The notes below the pieces were generated by a model. The model had not been told where the DNA came from, ran no database searches, and saw only the letters and a list, made by a program, of their open reading frames with translations. Both the position numbers and the translations under genes were made by a program. Positions 9,807 through 21,142 of a DNA stretch of 64,000 nucleotides are shown here, piece after piece (the stretch's first letter is position 1; each line of letters starts with the position of its first letter). Source of the DNA: Brevipalpus yothersi (Eukaryota > Arthropoda > Arachnida > Trombidiformes > Tenuipalpidae). The stretch is from NCBI GenBank assembly GCA_003956705.1, contig QZCP01000011.1, forward strand, positions 61,146 to 125,145, in the 5' to 3' direction.

Positions 9807-11025
9807 TTACTTTAATTTGGCCAACCAAACTAGATTGTGACATGTTGCAAGGTGCATATGAACAGCTCCCAAGACAACCATTATATGGAGCAAATTATGG
9901 CTGTTGAGAGCAAGATCAAAATAACCAGGGAACCATCGTTCAGGTATTCTTGCAGCTGAAATGACAGCACCCAAAATTGGCCAAATTTCTTGCATGATTA
10001 TGTGTTTCAAAGGCTGTGTGGGGAACAAAAATGATTACTTGTTCATCAAAATTAATTTCAAGTACGATAATCTAATAAAATCTTAACTTACACTAGCTTC
10101 ACCAGGCTTTAGTGCAAATATTCGCAAAAAGAAGGCAATGACTCTCATGGCGACTAGAAATCCGAAACCAAGTCTTCTCTTCCAAACACAATTGGCACTC
10201 ATTGTAAGCTGTAGAACGCGTATTGCAATTGCTGTGTAGATCAGGATAAAACTGTACCGAAGCCATGAAGAATACAGGATCAAGCTGGTGTAAATGGTCG
10301 ATGATGCACCAAAACTTTGGGTAACCCATATTCCGATAACATCCCATTTCAATAGCTGCTGATATAATCTCACTCCAGAACGATGATTCATAAAAGTATG
10401 ATACACACAGCTGCCAAGCCATGGACTGATACAACCAATTATGTGAAAGTATGCAAAGATTGGATGATCTATCTGATTCCATGGTATATGTCGAGGCATC
10501 AAAAAGAGAAAATAAATAAAAGGAATGCCTGAAAAACAAGAGAATCAATCAGGACAATGTAAATTCAATCGAAATCACTTGCGATGATGAGTACTCATCC
10601 AAATGAGCAGTTTTTCAGTTTCTCAGAGTTGACGGTGAATGAATTGGGCTTGTCACAAACTTACCATGAGATAGAATATTGACTGTCTCATTGTGAATGT
10701 AAAACCAGGATTGAATTGATTGCCAAAAAGTGAGCTTATAATCTCGATAACTGTCCCTCACATACGGATTGAATCGTAGATAAGCTGGAACCTCATCAAT
10801 CTTGTATAATTTGGGAATTTTCAGATGAAACATCCTCAGGCACTTGTCTCGTAAATTTTTCCATCTACTATCATCACTATCATCAATCGTGGTGTCCTGA
10901 TCGACGAATTCCTTATCATCATCATGATTGAGTCCATTGATCAGTTGGATTTCTGATGGCGATTTACCATTCGAATTCATATTATCATCTTGGACACTGT
11001 CCTTGTCAGCTCTTCTTAGCAGCAT
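9807..11025 (-). CDS. PAQR4: Progestin and adipoQ receptor family protein, PAQR4-like
   Basis: Three exons (11025-10665, 10528-10092, 10013-9807) join in frame to 334 residues. After an acidic N-terminal tail, the LYKIDEVPAYLRFNPYVRDSYR motif region leads into the multi-pass PAQR core. Family hallmarks are visible: HNETVNILSH near the first transmembrane segment, a GSxxYHxFM motif in the region of the second, PERWFPG and NSHNLLH near the end. The MPRHIPWNQ segment and the spacing YHTFMNHRSG favour PAQR4 over PAQR3. PAQR proteins are seven-helix membrane proteins related to ceramidases; PAQR4 is Golgi/ER-associated and linked to ceramide and growth control in mammals. Splice borders are GTAAGT (both donors) and TTTTTCAG and CCCCACACAG. 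EF-Tu lies upstream on the same strand. Confidence 0.85.
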
Positions 11026-11915
11026 TCTACCAGCAATCAGTGAATCACAAATTGATTGCTGTTGAATACCACTATCACTGATTACTTTTTCACTTGTTCT
11101 TCCAAAAATTTACACCCACAATCGGACTTCTAGTGGAATATCATGACTCATTTGGGTCTAATTAAGTTCACGCATCAACAATGAATTCTTACATTATTGA
11201 CTAGACTATTGAGTATTATTATTGAAGCACTTGATTCAAGAATCCTTACAAAATACGGCATTTTAAATACCAACACTGGCTGTATATTGTTGGCCAAGTT
11301 GTATTCTCCATGCATGGGTGTATTGATGATTCATGAACAGGAGGGAAGTGTGCTGGAATTTATCCAATTCTTGAATCAGGAATCTTGATACCTCTCTCTC
11401 CATGAGACCTGCTCATGAACCAGGCGTCCGGGAAGCATCTGAAAAGAGGGAGCTTCTCATCATCCACTGATTCACTTTCCTACCTCATCGTGATTCCGTT
11501 CTGATTGATGTAACGATGTTGAGGTCCTCATAAGTATACATAACTTAAACAGTACACTTTTACCCCCTCTTCACATAATCATGTTCCTTTCTAAAATGCC
11601 TTGGAAGACTCTTTTTCAACTGGAAGGTCTTACCTGGGCGTTAGTAAACTTTTCACATTCGGGAAGGACTGAGTCTGAACCCATCATGATCGCTAGCCTC
11701 TTGTCATCTACTAAATGTATAATGATCTGGTTTAGCTCAGAAATTTCGACTCGATAGAAACGGATATTTTGAATCAAGGCATTCGATTAATTAATTGATT
11801 ATTAATTAGAAAAAAGTTTCTGTCCTATGACCATTAGATAGAAATTAATTTATTATTATCAACTATACAATCAAATAAAAGTAGTACAACAAAAAAGATG
11901 ATCGAAGGACAATGA
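11026..11915. other. Intergenic, no gene recognised
   Basis: Lies between the PAQR4 start and the mitochondrial EF-Tu stop, so it must contain the PAQR4 promoter and the EF-Tu 3'UTR. AATAAAAG near 11874 reads on the plus strand and is not the EF-Tu polyA signal. The 63-codon plus-strand ORF at 11197-11388 shows no protein-like composition. Confidence 0.4.
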
Positions 11916-13668
11916 TTACTTGGAAAGTAATTTATCCTCTTCCAATTTTTTCTCATATTCTCTACATATTTCCTCAAACCTTAATCTAAGAGCTTCCTTC
12001 TGCTTTTTGGTACGACCTCTTATCAGAGCCTCTTTCTCCTTCATATCCATGCGAGGAAGAATATTTGTGATGACTCCTGTTCCGAGGGTTTGATGACCAT
12101 CTCTTAAAGTGAAACGCTGGCCTTTCTCAACGACCATCGGCTTGAAAAGCTGTGAGAGGAAAAATATGATGTCAAATAGAACAAGGAATCGAGTTCAAAT
12201 ACTTACGGAAGCTTCTGATAAAAAATCTTCGCCAGGCAGAACCATTTCTTTATCCTTGAAATCCAGCCTCAACACCAAGTCAAAAGTTCTAGAAAACATT
12301 CTCAATTGATTTCCAGTCATAAATGGCTTATTCTTTCCACCTTCAGGTTCTGTGAGGAAGTATACTTTCGCCTCAAAACGATCGTTCATGCTTACACTAC
12401 CAGGAGCAGCGCATACCATTCCTCTCTTGATATCATCTCTCTTGATACCCCTCATCAGAGCCCCACAAATATCTCCTGGCTGTGCCTCTATCAATGGATG
12501 ATAGTAGTTAGATCCCTCGGGAACATGAACTTTAAATATATTTAGTTACCTTCAAGACTTTTCTTGAATGTTTCCAGTCCTGCGACGGTGCTTTTGAAAG
12601 TTTTATCATATCCAAGAATTTCGCTTTCTGCACCCTTTTTCAGAATACCCCTCTCTAAACGGCCTGAGATGACTGTTCCTCGGCCAGTTATTTGATAAAT
12701 ATTACCAATAGAAAGTAAAAATGGTTTGTCGAGATCTTTTTCAGGGGTGGGTATGTATTCATCAACAATATCTAAGAGTTTGATTACAGAATCTCTACCG
12801 ATCTCTGGGCTAACACCTTCAAGAGCTGCTAGAGCGGATCCTGCTACTACAGGAACTTTATCTCCTTCTAAACCGATTTCATTCATGGTATCTCGCAGTT
12901 CCATTTCAGCCAACTCTATCATCTCAGGATCGGCGACATCAACTTTGTTTAGGTAGACGACCATATTTTCAACGCCTGGAAAAAAGTTGAAAGGAGATGA
13001 TTGAGAGTTGTAAGTTAAAAACAATATTCTCTCAAAATATACCAATTTGCTTGGCCAAAACTAAATGCTCTTTGGTTTGAGGCATTGGGCCTTCTGTAGC
13101 AGCCACTACCAGTATAGCTCCATCCATAGAATTGGTTCCAGTGATCATGTTTTTGATATAATCAGCATGACCTGTGGGTGCCAAAAAAATTTAAATTTAA
13201 AATCATCAAAAATCACAACAGCTATAGACAAATTGCTCTCTATTATAATCAGTCAAGCTCACCAGGACAGTCAGTGTGTCCATAATGTCTCTTTTCAGTT
13301 GAATATTCGACATAAGTGGAATTGATGGTGATTCCTCGTTCTCGTTCCTCAGGAGCTTTGTCAATATCATCATAAGTCTTGATATCGGCAAGCTTTTTCT
13401 CCGCCAATACTTTGGTAATAGCAGCGGTCAGCGTTGTCTTACCATGATCAACATGACCAATGGTCCCAATATTTACATGAGGTTTATCTCGACTAAATTG
13501 TTTACGCTGTCCTCCTTTACCTGGCGGTCCTTTTCTAACTTTCGGTTCACTCGATGCCGAACGAATGAGCACACACAATGGCACAGCTAAATTGCGAGCT
13601 GATGAATTTTTCAACACTGCCAATGAACATGATACCGGATTGAGGAACATTTTTCTCCCACGCGACAA
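11916..13668 (-). CDS. TUFM: Elongation factor Tu, mitochondrial
   Basis: Five exons (13668-13263, 13171-13043, 12975-12550, 12487-12207, 12149-11916) join with consistent phases to 491 residues. Introns are only 57-91 nt. Residues 1-60 form a basic Ser/Ala-rich mitochondrial presequence. The GTPase domain shows GHVDHGKT (G1), the GITI effector region, DCPGHADY (G3) split by intron 1, and NKVD (G4). Domains 2 and 3 follow with GRGTVISGRLERG and the EAQPGD...LRG region, ending in a highly charged lysine-rich tail. EF-Tu delivers aminoacyl-tRNA to the mitoribosome A site. The gene is divergently paired with RpS3 across 328 bp. The ATG (13668) is followed three codons later by a second Met. Confidence 0.95.
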
Positions 13669-13996
13669 TCAGATTCACCATCAATCGAAAAAACTCAAGC
13701 AATCAAGAAGAAAAAAATGTACATAAACAAACTTGCATGGTGTGTGTTGCTTGTTTGCACGCTTGTTTGAACTTCTCATAACATTGTTGATATTATGTTG
13801 ACAAGTTGTGTTGATGAGAGGAGCTGCATTCGTTCAGCTTTTTCGCATGCGGCATCAACTGTTTCCGTTTTCCGGTTAAAATTTAACTTTTTCTCTTCTC
13901 GCAATGAACTAAATTAATTGCTTATTGTGATTTGTACCAAATTTATAGATAATATTTAATTCTCGTCCACTCTGTTAATCAATTGACAATTCCAAA
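13669..13996. promoter_or_regulatory. Shared divergent promoter region of TUFM and RpS3
   Basis: 328 bp separate the two start codons, transcribed away from each other. A TTTTTCGCATGC / CTTTTTC-type pyrimidine stretch near 13838-13895 resembles the pyrimidine-rich initiators of ribosomal protein genes. No TATA box is evident on either strand. Confidence 0.5.
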
Positions 13997-14924
13997 ATGT
14001 CTGCCTCACGTATGATGTCCAAGAAAAAGAAGGTAAGTGGTGTTGAGTGTGTTGAGGGAAGCTTTTGTGTTGTGTGTGTATGTGAAGATGTAGTGTTGAC
14101 AGCATGAAGTTTGTGGGATCGAATTTTATTGTATATTTTGTTTTCTTTCTCTGTTGAAATCTAGTTTGTCGCCGATGGTATTTTGAAAGCTGAGGTTGAT
14201 GAATTTCTACGACGAGAGCTCGCCGAAGATGGTTACTCTGGCGTTGAACTCCGAATGAGTCCATCTAAAATTGAAATCATCGTTATGGCCACAAGGACTC
14301 AATCTGTTCTTGGAGAGAAGGGTAGAAGAATCAGAGAACTTACCTCAGTGGTTACCAAACGATTCAATTTCCAAGAAGGAACTGTTGAAGTGAGTTTCTT
14401 GATAAATTATGGTCCGTTCACGACTAATTTTACCATTTGTTATTTTTGCTCAGATGTACGCTGAAAAAGTTGCTGAACGTGGTCTTTGTGCCATCGCTCA
14501 ATGTGAATCACTTCGTTACAAGCTCATCGGTGGTCTTGCCGTCAGACGTGCTTGCTATGGTGTTCTAAGATTCATCATGGAATCAGGAGCCAAGGGATGT
14601 GAAGTTGTCGTCTCTGGTAAATTGAGAGGCCAGCGAGCCAAGTCGATGAAGTTCGTCGATGGATGGATGATCCACGCTGGTGATCCCTGTAATGACTATG
14701 TAGATATGGCTGTTCGACATGTCCTTCTCAGACAGGGCGTTTTAGGTATTAAGGTTAAAATTATGCTTCCCTGGGACGTTACAGGAAAGAAAGGGCCTAA
14801 AAGACCACTTCCTGATAATGTTTCTATTAATGAGCCTAAGGACGAACCTCTACCAGACAAAATATATTCTGAAATCAAGGATACACCTAAACCTCCCACA
14901 ATACCTGGAATGCCGCCAATGTGA
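13997..14924 (+). CDS. RpS3: 40S ribosomal protein S3
   Basis: Three exons (13997-14032, 14165-14389, 14454-14924) give 243 residues, the usual S3 length. The first coding exon encodes only 12 residues. The KH domain is visible (LGEKGRRIRELTSVV, residues about 60-75), followed by the C-terminal S3 domain with LAVRRACYG, SGKLRGQRAKSMKF and the IKVKIMLPWD segment, and an acidic/proline tail ending TIPGMPPM. S3 sits at the mRNA entry channel of the 40S subunit and in many animals has a base-excision nuclease activity. Codon use is biased toward C-ending synonyms, as expected for high expression. The introns (132 and 64 nt) contain no evident snoRNA. Confidence 0.97.
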
Positions 14925-15948
14925 AAATTTTCCTCTAACTGATTCAGCTTATTCGATAAATTAAAGTTTGTCTACAAACTCGAAAATTTCATTTTCTTTT
15001 CTATTTTTTGCTCATAGATTGTAAACAGATGAGCTACTGTCAATTCCAACTGCATCGAGGCAAGTCTCATGCAAGTCGGTAAATTGAATACTGACAAATG
15101 TGAGTTTCATTCACTGTCAGGCGAAGATTCATCTCGAAAAATTGATCAGAATAACCAGATTATCGACCCTAAGAGTACAAGAAGATGGCTTTTATCGAGC
15201 GCTGATGCACGGTAGATAGCCTCAAGTGAGCGAACTTTTCCGGCTCTGTCCAAGAATTCGATGACCTTGACTCAATTTTCTTCAACTTATCGATTCATAA
15301 AATTTTCTTCACCGAAGTTCAATCAACGATATCATGCAACTTAACAGCGATGAAATTCGATGTGAAGATTGTCAAACTTACTTTAATTGTCAAAACCGCT
15401 AATTATGGCCTTAATTCTCTATGTTTAAGGTTTCTCGAAAGTGATATGATTTGTCGTCAGTTGGGTCATCACTGATCTAAACCGATAACAATATGATGAG
15501 TGGGGATATGAAACTAATGATTAAGTTCTCCCCCCACCCCTTGGTGAGTAACGACCACCATTGGGTGCTGCCTGAACCTCGTTTAAAAACTAGCTTGATA
15601 GTTAACAGTATGAAATGGCAAGCCTATGCACAGGCATTTGAATTGATAAAAGCGCTAGCTTGGTTTTGCTCTTGAGGCATCGCTAATTCAGTGGGCTCCT
15701 GATACTGTTGGAATCCTGATAGGAATATCACCATTTCATGACATTTTTTATTCCATGGTTGATAATTTCCTCCAAAAAGATAAGGATTGAATAGGTCATC
15801 ATAAATTTGAACAGAAAAATGCAATTTTAATTAATTAGCGAGAAGTTTGGCAAAATTGAATTATCGTGGAAGGTAAATTGACGTTCAATCAGTCAGGTGA
15901 TGAATGAGAAAAATATCCATTTGGAAAGTGAACATTCATGTCTGGAAT
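14925..15948. other. Intergenic between convergent RpS3 and FKBP-TPR gene
   Basis: Contains the RpS3 3'UTR (AT-rich with a TAAATTAAAG stretch near 14956) and the 3' side of the Shutdown-like gene. A C-rich run (CCCCCCACCCC) lies at about 15530-15540. No gene recognised; the 60-66 codon ORFs near 15493-15824 lack protein character. Confidence 0.45.
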
Positions 15949-17121
15949 TCATTTCTTGTCCAAAAATTTTCTCCCAATCTCGGTATAAAGTTCTCTGGTA
16001 GCTAGATTCTCTTCTCGCTTCTTTTTCTCAATTTTTCGTAGCTGTTCGATAACTGACATGTTGTTGGGCTGAATTTCGAGACATTTGTTAAAATAGTCTT
16101 CCGCCTCAGCATAGTTACCATTCTGATACTTTGCTTTACCATAGTTGTAGAGAGCTTTAAGATTCTTGGCGTCCAGATTGATCGCTTTCCTGCATACAAC
16201 CATGGCTGAACGTGGTTTTCTCATCCTAATGTACGCTGCTGCCATGTTGGGATAGAGTTTTGCGAGAAGATCGTGTCCTTCTTTCTGTTGATCAGGAGTT
16301 TTGTAGAAGTATCTCTCCAGAAATGTGATAGCTTTTTGATACTTTACTCCAGCTTCACGGTATTTTTCACTCTTAAAATACGTGTTACCACTGATCCTCT
16401 GTCGGTTGCATTCGTCCATAATCTTTTCGAAAGGAATCTTCGCCAATTCTTCGGCAGTCATCAGTTCATAATCTTGAATACTACCCTCTGGAAATATCTT
16501 GAGAACCTCGACAATATACAAAAGATATGAATCACCAGGAATTCGCGGTGGACAGCCAAGCTCACCGAAACCATATTGTGGCGCAATTAAAATCTCCGCT
16601 TTCTCTCCTTCCTTCATCGACATCAACCCAATGTATAAACCAGGAATCATAAATCCTTGATCCATACGATTGAGAAATGGTTTTCCACGAAGGACCGATG
16701 AGTCGAAAGGTTCATCGGTACCTTCAAGATAAGCATTATAATGGAATAGGACAGCACATTTTTCAACCACAAGAAGACCAGTAGAGTGACGAATTGTTCG
16801 CTTCCAGACTCCATTTTCTTGGAGACAGGTCATTCGACCAGAATCAATTTTGTCCCTGAATGTTGCTATATCATCATCACCATCAGCTCCGAATGGATTA
16901 TCTTTAAGATGCTCAAGTAGCTCTTCTTTGCTCCACCATGTTTGCTCTTCGGGTAGTGGATCAGAATTCTCTTCTGTTTCAATAACAGTACCTCTTTCCA
17001 ATTCACTTAATCGTACTCGAGCACCATAGGCAGTCGAATCTTGCACAGTATGGGGTGAATCGTAGATGTCATAAGGATTTTCAGAGGTTTCACCAGTTCC
17101 ATTACAATCACCCTTTTCCAT
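15949..17121 (-). CDS. shu: Inactive FKBP-TPR protein, Shutdown/FKBP6-like
   Basis: Single-exon ORF of 390 residues. An acidic N-terminal region with a WWSKEELLEHL segment precedes one FKBP domain (about 115-213), recognisable by FDSSVLRGKPF, PGLYIGLMSMKEGEKAEI and YGFGELGCPP. The Trp that floors the canonical prolyl-isomerase pocket is replaced by Leu (GLYIG for GWEEG-type), as in FKBP6/Shutdown, so isomerase activity is unlikely. Three TPR helical repeats follow (about 240-360) with the NPYxxAxxxY-like spacing typical of Hsp90-binding clamps, then a basic coiled C-terminus. In flies and mice these proteins are Hsp90 co-chaperones needed to load piRNAs into PIWI proteins. FKBP4/5-type immunophilins are excluded by the single degenerate FKBP domain. 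Confidence 0.8.
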   Translation of the reverse strand: MEKGDCNGTGETSENPYDIYDSPHTVQDSTAYGARVRLSELERGTVIETEENSDPLPEEQTWWSKEELLEHLKDNPFGADGDDDIATFRDKIDSGRMTCLQENGVWKRTIRHSTGLLVVEKCAVLFHYNAYLEGTDEPFDSSVLRGKPFLNRMDQGFMIPGLYIGLMSMKEGEKAEILIAPQYGFGELGCPPRIPGDSYLLYIVEVLKIFPEGSIQDYELMTAEELAKIPFEKIMDECNRQRISGNTYFKSEKYREAGVKYQKAITFLERYFYKTPDQQKEGHDLLAKLYPNMAAAYIRMRKPRSAMVVCRKAINLDAKNLKALYNYGKAKYQNGNYAEAEDYFNKCLEIQPNNMSVIEQLRKIEKKKREENLATRELYTEIGRKFLDKK

Positions 17122-17769
17122 GATGACGATAATTAGTGTGATAGAAGTGAAAGATAAGAACGAAGATTATATTTTTGAACTGGAATTAAGAACGAACGTT
17201 GCGAAGAAGTAAATGAAACCGATCACAACAAAACGAAGAGTTTTCAATTTACAATGAAGATGATTAGAGATTTTTCCACTAAAAGATGATCAAACGACAA
17301 GCCAACAGTGTCCAAAAAGCAATTTTATCCTCCCACTAAGCTCCAATCATAATTTGACTCATTATCTTGACAAATATTTAGCCAAAACAACACAGCATAC
17401 CAAAGCGCATGATAAAAGCTTATGAGCCAATCGAGATGAGCCAATCGAGATGAGGCAATCGACCAGATGAGTCAATGCCTTGATTGTCTCAACTTGAGAG
17501 ATGAGCTGAAGGCTACTTAAATTGCTAAGTAATTTGATCTCTCACAAATGCCAGTGGAGTAAGGGGACAGATAGCCATTTACTTATTAAATGGACATGAG
17601 AGAAATTTTTTCCAAAGATTGTGTTTAAAAAATTCCATGAAAAGAGTGAAAATATGGCTGCAGAACGAGATCAAAATTACGCAACATTTTGTTTGAGTTT
17701 TACGGAAAAAACAAAGATTCAAGGACAACAAATCTAACGATTGTTTAATTTAGAGTAAAAAAATAATAG
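17122..17769. other. Intergenic with a short tandem repeat
   Basis: Upstream region of the Shutdown-like gene and 3' side of the glomulin-like gene. Contains the tandem repeat described separately at 17423-17475; no gene recognised. Confidence 0.4.
17423..17475. repeat. Minisatellite of ~14-nt units
   Basis: Two perfect copies of TGAGCCAATCGAGA are followed by one diverged copy (TGAGGCAATCGACC) and a partial fourth (GATGAGTCAAT). Confidence 0.85.
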
Positions 17770-18945
17770 CTATTTCAATGGTATTATTTTGGACGAATTT
17801 TCATCAATTATATCATTGATTCTACCGATTATACTCTCAATCATATCCATATTGACCATTATTCTATTGAGAGTTTCCATTTCTTCCTCAGGAGAAAGTT
17901 CAGTTTTGATTGGCTCATCTCCTATTCGCTGATTGAGAATATCTAATTGCTGCTGTTCTGTTAGTATTTTGGGTTTATTTCTTTTGTTTCTACAAGAGAG
18001 CAGTTGATGTTGACATTCTTTGGTGCAATTTCGGATAGCATTACGGAGAACTCCAATATAATTCGCTTCATACAAACCAATTCTTTCCCAAATGCCAAAT
18101 TTATCTGAACCAGGTTTGTCACGAAGAAGAAAATATCTGATGAAATTGAGCAAACAGCAATTGGCCTCAAAATGTTCTGCCATATCTGTCTTCTCTTTGG
18201 CGGGCAAACAAATACCAATTGATGATAGGATGATTTTGTGTATGTTCATACCATCAGCAAGTTTAGAGTCGGGTTGCTGCTTGATAAAATCTTTGTACAA
18301 GTCTAACACTAAAGGCAATACACTCCGTTGATAATCATGATCTGGATTTCTAAGCATACTCATCATGAGCTCTATTCGTGCTTGAAGGGTGAAACGATCA
18401 ACCAACATCTTGAACAGCTTGAATGCTCGAGAACGGAGTTCTTTTTCCGGCTGATATCTCATGACAAATATTAATCCATGATGGATTGGGATTTCATTCA
18501 TTTTCTCAAGGAATGAAGTTGACAGATATTCTGACCCGATCCTAGTCAGAATAACCTCCAGAAGATCAAAACCTCTATGTACCAACTGTTCATCTTTTTG
18601 ACAAATGAGAAGATATAAAAGAGAAAGATGACGTTGGAGAACATAATCATTACGATAGACCAGGGGAATACGGATCTCCTCTCGAAAAATTCCCCCCCAT
18701 AAAAAAGAGACCAAGACAGAAGCAAATTTACTCAGTAGTTCCACATCTTTCTCGATATTGTCAGTGAAGAAAGGGTATGCAGTTCGATTATAATTGTAGA
18801 GGATTTTGGATAATTCATCTAGTTTATCAAAAAGCTCATCTTCTTTGGCCCAAATTTGGATGAGTATCTCGAGTGCTTCCAACTGAGAGTCTCCATCTTC
18901 TTCGTCCTCCACCATAGTGTACACTATATCTTTGATCTCATCCAT
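17770..18945 (-). CDS. Glomulin-like (ALF4/YBP family) helical-repeat protein
   Basis: Single-exon ORF of 391 residues, almost entirely alpha-helical. The middle part (about 130-240) has the family pattern: ...HHGLIFVMRYQPEKELRSRAF followed by KLFKMLVDRFTLQARIELMMSML and a VLPLVLDLYKDFI helix, resembling the conserved core of glomulin, which binds the RBX1 RING domain and inhibits cullin-RING ligases. It is shorter than vertebrate glomulin (about 590 residues) and lacks most of the N-terminal HEAT-like region. The C-terminus is charged and coiled-coil-like (ELSPEEEMETLNRIMVN). A full-length start is supported by an immediately preceding AT-rich 5' flank. The assignment rests on remembered pattern rather than alignment; a generic HEAT-repeat protein remains possible. 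Confidence 0.55.
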   Translation of the reverse strand: MDEIKDIVYTMVEDEEDGDSQLEALEILIQIWAKEDELFDKLDELSKILYNYNRTAYPFFTDNIEKDVELLSKFASVLVSFLWGGIFREEIRIPLVYRNDYVLQRHLSLLYLLICQKDEQLVHRGFDLLEVILTRIGSEYLSTSFLEKMNEIPIHHGLIFVMRYQPEKELRSRAFKLFKMLVDRFTLQARIELMMSMLRNPDHDYQRSVLPLVLDLYKDFIKQQPDSKLADGMNIHKIILSSIGICLPAKEKTDMAEHFEANCCLLNFIRYFLLRDKPGSDKFGIWERIGLYEANYIGVLRNAIRNCTKECQHQLLSCRNKRNKPKILTEQQQLDILNQRIGDEPIKTELSPEEEMETLNRIMVNMDMIESIIGRINDIIDENSSKIIPLK

Positions 18946-19651
18946 TGTTTAAGTATAAGAATTAAATAATTTTGGTTACACTAAAAAGATAATTTTTCTG
19001 GGAAAAGAGAACATATTATCATTAGAAATGGTAATGAAATATCAGATTGATCGATTAAAGAAGAGACTAGAAAAAATCAAGGTGACTTTAGGACACAGGA
19101 GAGCTGGCCAGGAGGAAGATCAATTGCCAGCTAAGATTGAAGAATTGCATTACTGAGGAATGCTTTAATAGCCATTGAAACGAAAATATTTCAAAAAGTT
19201 TCAAAAAAAAATTATCTCCATTCGATCCTCCAGTTTTGTGTGAAAATGAACTTCCAGTTCGGAGTCCAAATTCTGCTCGCCAAATGTTCAACTCACCTAA
19301 TTGCGATCACACAGCAACATGAACAATCACAGACAAATATCAATACATATCATCAAACATTACAATTAAAATTAACACAATCATCTGCTCCTCATGATCA
19401 GAAAATACTTTCACCAAAGAAGATGATATAACATTGCAAAAAGATGATGAAACAAGCTTATCGAAATCATTTTGTTTATCAACAATCTCAAATTGAGCGC
19501 CTTTTTCGATTCTCAACTGAAGCGGACATAGAAGGCGCTTCAGTAGCTAACCGGAAAAAGGCTTGTTTCTCTCGGCTTGAAAGTTTATCTTCATGCGGTC
19601 AACATTTTGATATTCTAATTGTGATTAAGGTTTAATTTAAATTGCCTAACA
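18946..19651. promoter_or_regulatory. Divergent intergenic region of the glomulin-like gene and RpS11
   Basis: 706 bp between divergent start codons. Pyrimidine stretches near 19557-19575 (TTTCTCTC) just upstream of RpS11 resemble ribosomal-protein initiators. Small ORFs here on both strands are not protein-like. Confidence 0.35.
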
Positions 19652-20298
19652 ATGGCTGAACAGGTAAGACTGTGATCTCTAGTGTGTAGTGTATTTGTGG
19701 TGTGATATGCTAATTCGGTATGTATTGTATCTCTATTTTGTAGACTGAAAGAGCCTTTCAGAAGCAACCCATCATTTTCCTCAACCGGAAAGCTGGTATT
19801 GGTAAGCAGAAGAAGCAACAGAAAAATTTGAGATATATTCGTGAAGTCGGATTAGGATTCAAAGCACCCAAAGAGGTAGGTTGATTTTTTAGGTTTGCCT
19901 AATTGTTGGCCTGTTGATATAGTGTTTGGAACTCCATCTCATTGGGATCTTTCAATTTGTTTTCATAGGCTAAAGAAGGCACCTACATCGACAAGAAGTG
20001 TCCCTTCACTGGTAATGTTGCTATTAGAGGCCGAATTCTTAGAGGTGTTGTTGTTAAGATGAAGATGCAAAGGACCATCGTCATTCGTAGAGACTATCTT
20101 CATTACATTAAGAAATACAATCGATTCGAAAAGAGGCATAAAAATATGTCCGTACATTTATCACCGTGCTTCAGAGATGTGGCTGTAGGAGATATTGTCA
20201 CTGTCGGTGAGTGTAGACCACTTGCCAAAACAGTAAAGTATAACGTTTTGAAAGTGTCTAAGGCCCCCGGAGCAAGGAAGCAATTCCAAAAGTTTTGA
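19652..20298 (+). CDS. RpS11: 40S ribosomal protein S11
   Basis: Three exons (19652-19663, 19744-19875, 19969-20298) give 157 residues. The first coding exon encodes just MAEQ, as in other animals where the first intron follows closely after the start. The protein reads AFQKQPIIFLNRK, GTYIDKKCPFTGNVAIRGRIL, and MQRTIVIRRDYLHYIKKYNRFEKRHKN, the conserved OB-fold core of uS17, then VGDIVTVGECRPLAKTV. It is part of the small-subunit body. A tandem AATAAATAAAC polyadenylation signal lies about 70 bases after the stop. Introns are 80 and 93 nt and hold no visible snoRNA box C/D or H/ACA pair. Confidence 0.97.
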
Positions 20299-21142
20299 TA
20301 TTGTATTTGAATCAAGTCTCCATCTTCACGTACAGTAAAAATGTAAAGCGCGACGATCTTCAAAAAAATAAATAAACTTGGAACATCGAAGCGAATCTTA
20401 GACTCTTTAATTTTTTCTTCATTCTTTCGAAAATACATTCATCTATTTTTCATTTATCATTTTATCATCTTTGGGGGTGAATTGGTCAATCTGCAAGGAA
20501 CACATGGAGCATAAGGGACGGTGTCATATGGACAGAAGGAGTAAAGCGTGTTTGACGGACAATATTTGATTTGAAATCTTTGAATTTAGGCTTATTGCAC
20601 TTCCGACCGCGTGAAAACTTTTCTCGCTCCTCCTAGAACGGCACTGCATGAGATTCGGAAGCTCATCGAATGGACAAACGGATCAGATCAGGTATCGATG
20701 CATAAGGATGATGATCAAATTGACCAGAAACAGTGATAAGCTAGAAGATACATATGAGGCTATATCTGTAATAAATGGAAGGGGGGAGAAAGAGAATCAA
20801 TAAATATTCGAGTTTTGGGGTTTCAATTAACATGAAAATTTCTCGAACAAAATGAAACACAAGTTTGGCTCTCGCAGTGGGAAGCCTACTCGTTGAGCGT
20901 ATATTTTGACATTGATTCAAGTTTTTTTCATCCTCCACATCTTCTTTTTCAATCAGTCGACCTCAACATGCCAGTGAATTGAATTAATCAAATCAAAGTG
21001 AGGAAACAAACCAAACAAGCGAATCACTCCCACAACCAGTGGAAATTATACAATGTAGGCTCGGCTGAAGAATTAGATCATCATCGCACTACGGCCGTGT
21101 AACGGTGCAGAGAAAGCTTAACAAATGCTAATCATTATTGAT
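20299..21142. other. Intergenic, convergent 3' ends
   Basis: Holds the RpS11 3'UTR (polyA signal near 20368) and the 3' flank of the Ig-sushi gene. The 65- and 111-codon ORFs on the minus strand have no recognisable features. Confidence 0.4.

Noticed and set aside
14033..14164. Search for snoRNA in introns of RpS3 and RpS11
   Set aside because: No paired C/D (RTGATGA and CTGA) or H/ACA boxes with terminal stems were seen in these introns.
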